Virus record (IMG/VR): IMGVR_UViG_3300032516_000001
Coordinates: 62,001 to 126,000 of that record
Direction: 5' to 3' (one strand)
Origin: a virus
Length of the DNA: 64,000 bases
Shown: one piece after another, positions 39,901-46,584 of the stretch
Layout of the letters: every line of letters begins with the position of its first letter
How positions within the stretch are numbered: the stretch's first letter is position 1
Program-made: the position numbers and the translations under genes
The notes under the pieces: model-generated
Databases searched by the model: none
What the model saw: the letters and a program-made list of their open reading frames with translations, nothing else
What the model was told of the DNA's origin: nothing

Positions 39901-40471
39901 TGTATGAAACCGCATCCCCAATTGGAAATTCTTCAACGACTGTTTTGGTCGGAGATGCGAATGGGACAGTATCTCTATTAACTCTTAAATACCCACTTTC
40001 TGAGCCACCTTGTCCAGTAGAAGCATATATATTATATCCGGTAACCGTAGTTTGAGAATAATCAGACCAAGATAATTCTATAGAAGATGCATTTCTCTGC
40101 AAGTTTATGCCAGTTGGTGGAGAGATGTATGTTTGAGTTTCAACAGAAGAAATGACATTTGCATTGATAGTAGAAATTGCACTATAGGATCCGGATATAT
40201 CCACAGCCCTCAATAATATTGTGTTTTGCCCTTTTTCTAATTCAAGCCCATTTGGATAAGAGGAAGGGTTTGGAATAGTAAAATTGGGAGGAGATACCAA
40301 CACCAAAGCTGGATCAGATACGAATCCGGCTCCATTGATATTTATTTGGACATCAATTGTATTTGGGTCGATTGTCCCCGTGAATACAAGTCCAGATAAA
40401 TTGGTAGTGATGGTCAGTGCAGAAGTAGTACCTGAACCATCGAAATAATTGATTTGTGGAGCCTGTGCCAT
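36992..40471 (-). CDS. baseplate J-like protein with N-terminal FN3 domain
   Basis: About 1160 residues starting at ATG 40471 (MAQAPQINYF); a TTG three codons upstream is a weaker start. An Ig-like segment is followed by a fibronectin type III domain near residues 115-200 (PPTGINLQRNASSIELSWSD, VTGYNIYAST). The middle carries the baseplate-J core: VQMVADVAGSIGNLSAETLD near 490-520, then GGYKRTAVGTPGLLETRIVE, with the typical 'A...G..GN......i' and 'G...G....g..e.r' pattern. The C-terminal part is wedge-like with LTQSLPFN and a final beta-strand domain. J proteins are core baseplate wedge subunits (T4 gp6/P2 gpJ). The FN3 fusion makes this one unusually long. Confidence 0.82.
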   Translation of the reverse strand: MAQAPQINYFDGSGTTSALTITTNLSGLVFTGTIDPNTIDVQININGAGFVSDPALVLVSPPNFTIPNPSSYPNGLELEKGQNTILLRAVDISGSYSAISTINANVISSVETQTYISPPTGINLQRNASSIELSWSDYSQTTVTGYNIYASTGQGGSESGYLRVNRDTVPFASPTKTVVEEFPIGDAVSYNLQNPVPGTPGNPNNQQTNLLVISSRLQPTDTGELDPTVTSQYSSITTYDLIGISNFKLNVSVSSLLTNNFYTFSHNRDDGIDNGIQNSETFGVVDRTAPLFYVVTTVYFNKATGQLTESRYSQEVSGSPLPIDTTIRGVRIREQALVVQDYIDEVQRAQPTLALIPASTVREVHIEPFANEIQKAYFLMDFVHRAKSFEALLQIDDPGRTGTSIPVANSAYKQSLRSALSLSSDSAVQSLVDGAFTSLAGNFGVPRLGRRSAIVYQTFYTTTTPVKNLIIAQGAIVSSSSNSTAPRFKSMGAATMPLQNAASFYNPETKRYEVRVQMVADVAGSIGNLSAETLDSVVSGADGFQTINEVASDFGRDTQSNLELAENASRTLYSLDTGTTGGYKRTAVGTPGLLETRIVESGNSDMMRDYDDVRKKHIGGKVDIYVKGTMERTISESFAFQFKVAKNVRFDVIDPINLVFRARDSRLTESNPISEMLDDPNSGYGFRNHSITPTASYDLTGVTVVDYQTIQLNTILPQPTTMLDDFVEGDYRFRSNNEFVASKQPIIRITSVTGEVSGTLNPASGFSLYKTEDPLLEGESTRASNYVAINQVDGIPSGDSIQINDEKHVVIGQYEESLNSVGINTFTLVIYDENRTLEYNGPNDPNPDYLVIAGTQTTPVKIIRTTSSNIPTGSTISVDYQHDENFTIVYVINDVLQQLQTRIGAQKHTTADALVKQALENPMSVEAIVQLKPNQDQATVDQNVRTAYTILTDSKGIGGSIHVSDVIATIDNTSGVDFVVQPFSKCSLKDGALRIRDKVLSSDYEFIQSLSKSVNAVYLLTQSLPFNTMDGGGPDNMHHGIFMDELQIEMASSLSDIGNGLNRSWIIGKDGAIIDGYSDDATLAPIFITQDDIDTERIRRTANKVVVSLNYGLTPPDVPSDHVFSASYVVNGETGYEDVDTSQIEYLTPGDLTITYKKV

Positions 40472-40498
40472 CTGATACAATACGACAATAAGCTCTTA

Positions 40499-41677
40499 TT
40501 AAGCTCTAGGCAAGAAATTGAATCTAGGATCTAACCGCAAATTTTTAATAGGATCATTCTGCAACGAATATGGATTCGGATTTCCAATTATTCTCTTAAA
40601 AGTCAATGGCTCTCGAGAACGACTCACTATAGTTGATGTCACAACGGCTACTGTTGGATCCTGAGGGGATATTTCAACATTTATCCCGGCTAAAGCGTAT
40701 GGGAATTCAGCATCCGATATTTGCTGAAATCTGAATCTTTGATCTTGTTGTGTTTTGATATTCTGATACGTTTGGAATGCTTGGTTTATGTCCATTGCTA
40801 TTAAAGAATTCATGGATACCCCACCAGCATTCCCTTTACCTCCGATTCGATTAACTATCGCGGATCCAAGCCACCCCCACTTAAAATGGGAGCCGATTTT
40901 AGTAAATACAAACTTATCGAATTCCTGGGATAATAAATCAAGATCAGTTACAATTTCATATTGCCCATCCAATACTCGATAATCGAATTCAATTCTTGAT
41001 CCATGACATCTTCTACAATTTACAGAATCAGTGACATAACTAGCTTGGAATAACGGGGAGTCATTTGGAATTGGATACTCAAGTATAATAACTCTGTCTT
41101 TCCCATCTAATGTAAATGGACTCATTACCAATTGCCAGGAAGGAAAAATCTTTCTACCAGTTATTACACGACCCGGGGTAATACCAAGAATTGAGTATGC
41201 ACCTAAGACTCTAGCGGTTGATATTAAAGAACTTGTAGTATCAGTCCATCTTGGGTCAGGAAATGAAAATGCGGCTCCAGACGTCGGATTTTTAGACCGG
41301 AAAAATATTCTTTTATTTTGTTCATAAATAGATAATTCCGGAATTTTATTTTGCAAATCTTGAGCTAAATCCTTAGCTCTAACCCGAGAACCAGGAATTA
41401 ATTGAACAAATCTTGGAGCGTCAAATCCTATCCTGATATATAATAAATCGTTAACATTAGATTCGATTCGATACGGTTCTGTCTTAATAATTGGTAATTC
41501 GGCATATGAATATAAACCGGTCTTAGGAACCAATACGCCATCAACATATAATGATATATTCTGATTACTCGGCGGTCTTTGAAAATAAAGTGTATTGAAG
41601 GCGTTTGGATCCAATGTCAAAGTCTCAAAAAAGACCTCATGTGGACATATCTGTTGTGTCCCAAAGTCATATGACAT
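40499..41677 (-). CDS. baseplate wedge protein, possibly gp25-like
   Basis: A 392-residue protein directly before the J-like gene. The C-terminal half, from DLDLLSQEFDKFVFTKIGSH onward through SMNSLIAMDINQAFQTYQNI, fits the helical start and middle of gp25/GPW wedge proteins, which are lysozyme-like folds without enzymatic activity. The N-terminal half has a FliD-like module (VRAKDLAQDLQNKIPELSIY, KRIFFRSKN, YSILGITPGRVITG) that also occurs in two fibre proteins of this window. One knuckle CRRCHG near residue 225 suggests a metal-binding turn; the CxxCH pattern is not credible as heme binding in a cytosolic virion protein. Ends in LPRA; ATG start is clear. Confidence 0.6.
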   Translation of the reverse strand: MSYDFGTQQICPHEVFFETLTLDPNAFNTLYFQRPPSNQNISLYVDGVLVPKTGLYSYAELPIIKTEPYRIESNVNDLLYIRIGFDAPRFVQLIPGSRVRAKDLAQDLQNKIPELSIYEQNKRIFFRSKNPTSGAAFSFPDPRWTDTTSSLISTARVLGAYSILGITPGRVITGRKIFPSWQLVMSPFTLDGKDRVIILEYPIPNDSPLFQASYVTDSVNCRRCHGSRIEFDYRVLDGQYEIVTDLDLLSQEFDKFVFTKIGSHFKWGWLGSAIVNRIGGKGNAGGVSMNSLIAMDINQAFQTYQNIKTQQDQRFRFQQISDAEFPYALAGINVEISPQDPTVAVVTSTIVSRSREPLTFKRIIGNPNPYSLQNDPIKNLRLDPRFNFLPRA

Positions 41678-42345
41678 TATTCGGCCCCTTGATTTGAACC
41701 AGGGCCCCCTCTTTGGGCCCCGGCTTCTGCTAACTCTTCAGCAGCTGCTAATGTTCTATCAGCCACATTTCCGATATTCAATCCAAAGAGATCTTGCTGA
41801 TTTTTCACAGTATTAGCTGTATAAGGTGTGTTAGCTTGGATTTCGATCTTCCTAATTAACGTGTCTACTGATGTAGATTCGGTTAGTAATTTATCAATGA
41901 GAACGACTTCTTGTTGTAATTGATCGGAATAATCTAACGCTCTTTTAATCTTGAATTCTAATTTTTCTCGTTTGGATTTTATAATCTCAAGTTGCCATGC
42001 TTTCATTCTTTCAACTCTTAACCCTAAATCTCTGTCATATCTTTGACCACCTCTCCATCGCCTGCTATCAGTATAGGTTTCAGAGTATCCACCAGAAACT
42101 AAACCGTCTTGTCTGACAGTAATAGGTTCTCCTCTAGTCAAAAATACTGGAACATCACGAGTCCTCAATAACATTTCTTTTTCCGGATATCCACCTAATA
42201 TTCTATATGCGGAGAGTAATTTGGCTCCGTAACTATTCAAAGGCGATACCGAAAAAGATTTCGGATAATTATTATCATCGTATTCAGTAGTAAACACACC
42301 GGCTCTTAGTAACTCCTTTTGAAGCCATTTCTTCCGTAATTGCAA
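41677..42345 (-). CDS. virion protein with disturbed 5' end
   Basis: A 222-residue frame from a TTG start, with Arg-rich middle, a coiled-coil stretch (KREKLEFKIKRALDYSDQLQ) and a Gly/Pro-rich C-terminus (AGAQRGGPGSNQGAE). Coding sense continues upstream in the same frame without a stop: HFTQGQWEAFKAFSKIQKLD reads naturally into LQLRKKWLQKE, back to about 42415, but no ATG lies there. The only good Shine-Dalgarno (AAGGAGGT, 42433-42440) serves an ATG at 42424 in another frame, which stops after 16 codons. A +1 shift near 42400 would join them, giving an N-terminus like MYNFF...HFTQGQWEAF. This is either a real frameshift, a mutation or a sequence error. The stop overlaps the ATG of the next gene by one base. 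Confidence 0.6.
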   Translation of the reverse strand: MQLRKKWLQKELLRAGVFTTEYDDNNYPKSFSVSPLNSYGAKLLSAYRILGGYPEKEMLLRTRDVPVFLTRGEPITVRQDGLVSGGYSETYTDSRRWRGGQRYDRDLGLRVERMKAWQLEIIKSKREKLEFKIKRALDYSDQLQQEVVLIDKLLTESTSVDTLIRKIEIQANTPYTANTVKNQQDLFGLNIGNVADRTLAAAEELAEAGAQRGGPGSNQGAE

Positions 42346-42416
42346 ATCAAGTTTTTGAATCTTAGAAAAAGCCTTAAATGCCTCCCATTGACCTTGAGTG
42401 AAATGTGCCGAAGAAA

Positions 42417-43388
42417 TTATACATGTTCTTCTACCTCCTTCCTCTTATGAATGCATATTCCATTACCGATATATTTACTAAAATTGCAATTCCAACACAA
42501 AATTTGATAAAGATTTCTATCCAATGTCTCGTCAAGCAGCCGACGATAAAAATACGACGTTCCACATTTATTCATGTGTCTGACCAAAGACCCATCGTTA
42601 TTAACATGATCTATATTTAATTTAAAAATTTCAGTTTGACCACAACAAGCGCAATGATCTCCTAATAAAGTAATGACCTTAGATCTCAAAATCATATTAT
42701 TTTGTTTTTGACAATATGGACAACCACTACGTTTTCTTGTTCCATATTTCAAATGATATGAAGTCCTTGTTAATTTCGGTCTACCACATGTTTTACACGA
42801 ATCACCATTGAAAGGATGAATAGAAATCGGGTCTTTAAAAAATAATAATTTATTTGCCTTCTCACCATTGCAGTTTCTACATAAAATTTGATAGTTAGTA
42901 ATATCCTGTATACCGCTCGCGATCTTAGAATACAAGCACTTATGATGCATTGTTTTACGTTCAATCGCGCCATCATTATTTATATGATCTATAGTTAAAA
43001 ATTCTATTTCTTTCCCCCCACATTTTACACAAACTCCGCCAAGAAGTTCTATTGTCCGTAATTTATTTCGATAATGCCTGTCTCTGTCTTTCTTATTTAA
43101 TTCTGTTTTATTTACGATTCTATATTTTGCACCATAATTGATCACATACTCTCTATTTTCATGTTTTTTTCTCCAATTCTTAAGATTCAGTAATATCTTA
43201 TCTCTATTGTTTGCTTTATATTTAGGTAACCACTTAATATTATATTTATTCATGTAAGCACGAGTACATTTTCTACATACTGAATTGAATCCGCTTTTCC
43301 TATTGCTTCTCCGACAGAATTCAGAGATACTCTTGATTTCTTTACATTTCGTGCACGTTTTCAGCTGATCAGTTATCTGATCAATCAT
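42417..43388 (-). CDS. HNH homing-type endonuclease with two HNH domains
   Basis: A 323-residue protein with a zinc-finger region (CTKCKEIKSISEF near 12-25, CRKC near 38-41), then HNH domain 1 (C120/C123, IDHINNDG at 133-140, C170/C173) and HNH domain 2 (C246/C249, IDHVNNDG at 259-266, C298/C301). Both keep the DH catalytic pair and flanking cysteines. Its C-terminal end, LCWNCNFSKYIGNGICIHKR, closely matches that of the HNH protein at 45655-46254 (LCWNCNISKHYGGGICRHKR). The ATG overlaps the stop of the 756-residue gene (ATGA). It is probably a free-standing homing endonuclease, inserted upstream of a baseplate gene whose 5' end now looks altered. Confidence 0.88.
   Translation of the reverse strand: MIDQITDQLKTCTKCKEIKSISEFCRRSNRKSGFNSVCRKCTRAYMNKYNIKWLPKYKANNRDKILLNLKNWRKKHENREYVINYGAKYRIVNKTELNKKDRDRHYRNKLRTIELLGGVCVKCGGKEIEFLTIDHINNDGAIERKTMHHKCLYSKIASGIQDITNYQILCRNCNGEKANKLLFFKDPISIHPFNGDSCKTCGRPKLTRTSYHLKYGTRKRSGCPYCQKQNNMILRSKVITLLGDHCACCGQTEIFKLNIDHVNNDGSLVRHMNKCGTSYFYRRLLDETLDRNLYQILCWNCNFSKYIGNGICIHKRKEVEEHV
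42433..42440 (-). promoter_or_regulatory. strong Shine-Dalgarno inside the end of the HNH gene
   Basis: AAGGAGGT eight bases before ATG 42424. The ATG opens only a 16-codon frame (to TAA at 42374-42376), while the long downstream frame is +1 relative to it. The site probably marks the intended start of the 222-residue protein. Confidence 0.65.
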
Positions 43389-45655
43389 AAATTCACTTGT
43401 CCAGCGGTCAATAAGAAGAGAATAACTTTGATGGCGGCTACAAAACCTTCTCCCGGTCCACCAGCAGTAGCAACAATGCCAGAATATAAATTTGCTGATG
43501 GTTCCGGTTTATTTTCGGATTGCGTCAGTAATCCGACCAATGATTCGGCACTACCCTGTCCAGACACCCCAAGAATGCTAGCAGTAAATGAAATATTTAG
43601 TATATCCATAATGTTTATAAGTGTCTGAACGATTTGTTTTAAAGCTTCTACTTTTTGTATCAATGTCTCGATAATTTCAGTAATGGCCTGTAGTGCACTA
43701 TTTACAGCTCGCAATAAAGATAATAGAAATTGTTCAAACTGGAACATGAATGGTAATAATGCTGGAAACAAATCACCAACAATTACAGATTGCCAAACTA
43801 AATATGAAGATTGAGCACCGCCAGATCCGCCAATCGCCAGTCTGAGGAAGTCTGCTAAATCAAGTCTTTCCTGCAGAGTAGCATAGGATAAAGTCGAGAT
43901 GCTAGGGGATAACGGTATAGGCCCACTCAACAGTTCTTTTCCTTTTTTGTATGATTCTTCTTTAGCTAAATATGCGTCTATCCTAAGAGCAGCATGGGTA
44001 GTCATTCCACCGAGTATTCCGATATATGACCAGTCTCTATCAAACATAGCTTCGTTAGCAAATGTGATATCAGCAGAATCTGCTACGTAAAATCTCCTCA
44101 CTAGCACCTTTACATTGTTATTCCATTTTGTGGCAAGCATATCGAGAAGCTTTGGTTTATCGTATATGCTTTCATTTATCATGTTAGCCAGTCTACGCGC
44201 CGCAATGGTGAATAAATAATTACTATTCAATGTTGAGGCAGTGTAAAAAGACGCTTTTATTTGACTAATTTGCCCGCCAAGCATTCCCAATGTGCCCCAA
44301 CCAGTCCTTTGTTGATTTCTATATTCAGTATTCTCCAATCCAGGATCTAGAAATACGTTTCCATATGCATCCGTCTTGTTTTGTCCTGGTGGATAAATTG
44401 GGGGAAATTCGAAATTCAACAACAAACCCATTCTTACAGCATCAAGAACGTCATAATACGGATCAAATGCCGCTGTTTCCGGCATCTTTCTCGGTACAAA
44501 TCCAGCAACGACCGGGCTTGGATTTCCAAGAGTTATTCCATTGAAGTCAACATATACAAAATTCTGATCTTTTTTGACAAGTCCTTTAACTCCATTCTTA
44601 ATACCAACCATTTTATCTCTATATTCCATACCATTTCCAAAATATGCACGAACCCTGTAGTAATAGTTCTTCCCAGGCTGTAATTCTGGATCCTCATCAA
44701 TATACGAATAGGACCCAGTTATATACCCTTCCACAAGACTGGGTTCTGAAACGTCAATAACATTTGGGAAATATCTAAATGGAATGCCTCCTCTTTTTTC
44801 TATGATCGGTGTTTTAGAGTTAATATTCGAAAAACTATATCTCGAGGCCAAAGTCTTTGGTTGTGCCCCCATAGTTGAGGATTCTATTTGAGTATATAAT
44901 ATTTCTCCGTTTGGATCCAATTGAGGACCTGAGTCTTGTGGGAATGGTCCCGTTCTCTCTATTAAGAAACTTGGGAATCTAAAACTGTTGTAGAAAGCTA
45001 TGGCTTGATTCATTATGCCAGAAGAATCCTGCCCGGACGGAGCTTCAGGCATTCTCCATTCAAGAGCTATGGCTTGATTTAGATCAGAATCAAATAAATT
45101 CCTGAATTGTCCAACAATGTCTCCACTTTGTTTAACTGGGCTAGCCTTAACGCCGATAGGCGCCGGTAAAGCCATGTCTATCGGTTGTCCGAACAATCTT
45201 GATATTTTATCTAGTAGAGCAAAAAATTTACCTGGATCCGATGCTTCCAAATAAAAAACCGCCATCGCAATACTAGAACCCGGTGGATATTGAGGTCTAA
45301 ATGAATCAGAAGTGTCGAAGAATTTACTTATTACTTTGGTTTCAAATCCTTGATACCCACCACCAACAGAATTTAGAGTAGCGCTAAAATCAGCTTGACT
45401 AAAATCTGGGTAAACAAACAATAGCGAAAAGCCACTTGATTCAATTTGCTTGATCAGTGCCCGTAGCGCAGCAATTAACGAATTGATGATAGCAGAAAAT
45501 GGATTTGTCAGATCAAGTAAAAATATCTTAATCAATGCGAGAAGCGCCTCTAATACAGCCTCAACAATCTCGAGTAACTGTAAAAATAGTTCTAGAGGTG
45601 GCTTCAGTGGATTGAAGATATCGAACTTAAACTGGATCTTCGACCAAGATGCCAT
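43385..45655 (-). CDS. large virion/baseplate structural protein
   Basis: A 756-residue protein with no family I can name. The N-terminal 75 residues (LELFLQLLEIVEAVLEALLA and after) and the C-terminal 140 residues (LFPALLPFMFQFEQFLLSLL, then IETLIQKVEALKQIVQTLIN) are hydrophobic amphipathic helices. The middle is beta-rich and contains an FN3-like strand pair (GKNYYYRVRAYFGNGMEY). Such protein blocks are frequent in baseplates of large phages. It is bracketed by two HNH endonuclease genes, each joined to it by overlapping stop and start codons, suggesting repeated homing into this locus. Its ATG overlaps the upstream stop (TAATG). Confidence 0.6.
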   Translation of the reverse strand: MASWSKIQFKFDIFNPLKPPLELFLQLLEIVEAVLEALLALIKIFLLDLTNPFSAIINSLIAALRALIKQIESSGFSLLFVYPDFSQADFSATLNSVGGGYQGFETKVISKFFDTSDSFRPQYPPGSSIAMAVFYLEASDPGKFFALLDKISRLFGQPIDMALPAPIGVKASPVKQSGDIVGQFRNLFDSDLNQAIALEWRMPEAPSGQDSSGIMNQAIAFYNSFRFPSFLIERTGPFPQDSGPQLDPNGEILYTQIESSTMGAQPKTLASRYSFSNINSKTPIIEKRGGIPFRYFPNVIDVSEPSLVEGYITGSYSYIDEDPELQPGKNYYYRVRAYFGNGMEYRDKMVGIKNGVKGLVKKDQNFVYVDFNGITLGNPSPVVAGFVPRKMPETAAFDPYYDVLDAVRMGLLLNFEFPPIYPPGQNKTDAYGNVFLDPGLENTEYRNQQRTGWGTLGMLGGQISQIKASFYTASTLNSNYLFTIAARRLANMINESIYDKPKLLDMLATKWNNNVKVLVRRFYVADSADITFANEAMFDRDWSYIGILGGMTTHAALRIDAYLAKEESYKKGKELLSGPIPLSPSISTLSYATLQERLDLADFLRLAIGGSGGAQSSYLVWQSVIVGDLFPALLPFMFQFEQFLLSLLRAVNSALQAITEIIETLIQKVEALKQIVQTLINIMDILNISFTASILGVSGQGSAESLVGLLTQSENKPEPSANLYSGIVATAGGPGEGFVAAIKVILFLLTAGQVNL

Positions 45656-46254
45656 TATTGTATCCTCTTATGACGACAAATCCCGCCACCATAATGTTTA
45701 CTTATATTGCAATTCCAACACAATAATTGATAATCAGAAGTATTTTCGGCATCCCTAACTATACGATAAACGGCCATACCACTTTTCCCTAAAGACCGTA
45801 ATTGACGTCGATGAACTCCGCCATTTTCATGAATGTGATCAACAGTCAAAAATTCTTGTTCCGATTCGCCGCAACAATTGCACCTTCCACCCAATTTCAT
45901 AATGACAGATGACTTTAGTTTATGCCTATATGCTTTACAGGCGTCTAACATCTTTATCTTTTCATCAACGTCGGAATATTTTTCAATAAAATAACCGTGC
46001 ATATATTCTTTTATGGAATTATAATTTTTCCTATAATATTCTTTCCTATTCTTCAATATCTCATTTTTATTGTTTGTATACCATTCATGTTTATACTCTG
46101 TTATCAATTCCTTATTTTGAGCCACATATTTATTATGTGAACTTCGGGCTTTGTTCGTGTTATTGACGTAATATTTTCTACTTCTTTCTTTAATTTTCTT
46201 TTTATTTACTTCATAATATTTTTTCATATATTCTTTTCTATGTTCTTTATCCAT
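45655..46254 (-). CDS. HNH homing-type endonuclease
   Basis: A 199-residue protein. The N-terminal half is lysine- and tyrosine-rich (YMKKYYEVNKKKIKERSRKY type repeats), likely a DNA-binding linker. The C-terminal half is an HNH domain: C125/C128, VDHIHENGG at 138-146 with the DH pair, C179/C182, ending NISKHYGGGICRHKRIQ. The end is nearly the same as that of the 323-residue HNH protein downstream, so both probably derive from one mobile lineage. It is A/T-rich relative to its neighbours. Its stop overlaps the ATG of the 756-residue gene. It is preceded by a 48-base A/T-rich gap without a clear ribosome site. Confidence 0.87.
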   Translation of the reverse strand: MDKEHRKEYMKKYYEVNKKKIKERSRKYYVNNTNKARSSHNKYVAQNKELITEYKHEWYTNNKNEILKNRKEYYRKNYNSIKEYMHGYFIEKYSDVDEKIKMLDACKAYRHKLKSSVIMKLGGRCNCCGESEQEFLTVDHIHENGGVHRRQLRSLGKSGMAVYRIVRDAENTSDYQLLCWNCNISKHYGGGICRHKRIQ

Positions 46255-46302
46255 ATCAAATTTAAAAGATTAAAAATTCATAAATTTGACATCTTTAACA
46301 AT

Positions 46303-46584
46303 CTACGGTTTGAAATTTTTTAATACCTCTCTGTAATTTTTGATTTGATCTTCTGTTTGTTTGATACTTCCCTCAACGCTTTCCTTCAATATAGTTAATA
46401 ATTCCATCATCTGATTATTCGACACCTTTTGATTATGCGCCCATTTTGGTTTTACAAACTCTTCACTATTAATAATTTCTGCTGATTTGCTGCTATTTGT
46501 GTTAGACTGGTCTGGCGTGTCAACTCCGCTCTCACTTTCCTGACCAGTGATCCGTACTCCCGATTTGTTCTCTGTTGAATCCAT
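46303..46584 (-). CDS. small protein overlapping the end of the 1796-residue gene
   Basis: A 93-residue protein whose first 133 bases lie in another frame inside the 3' end of the giant structural gene. GAGGT stands about five bases before its ATG. The N-terminal half is Ser/Thr/Asp-rich and disordered; the C-terminal half is a helix with coiled-coil pattern (MMELLTILKESVEGSIKQTE, DQIKNYREVLKNF). Long overlaps of this kind are unusual in this gene-dense region, and the sensible composition of the non-overlapping half supports it as real. Function unknown; possibly a small capsid or baseplate accessory protein. Confidence 0.55.
   Translation of the reverse strand: MDSTENKSGVRITGQESESGVDTPDQSNTNSSKSAEIINSEEFVKPKWAHNQKVSNNQMMELLTILKESVEGSIKQTEDQIKNYREVLKNFKP

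Noticed and set aside
40499-41677. CxxCH motif (CRRCHG) that could indicate a c-type cytochrome.
   Set aside because: There is no signal peptide and no further heme ligand pattern; the location and neighbours point to a baseplate protein with a small metal-binding turn.
41681-41710. Sequence resembling a tRNA T-arm (GGTTCAAATC on the minus strand).
   Set aside because: It encodes the Gly/Pro-rich end of the 222-residue protein; no acceptor, D or anticodon arms can be formed around it.
42374-42424. A 16-codon open frame behind a strong Shine-Dalgarno as an independent small gene.
   Set aside because: It is very short and the strong downstream frame suggests it is the shifted start of the 222-residue protein, so it was reported as a start problem, not a gene.
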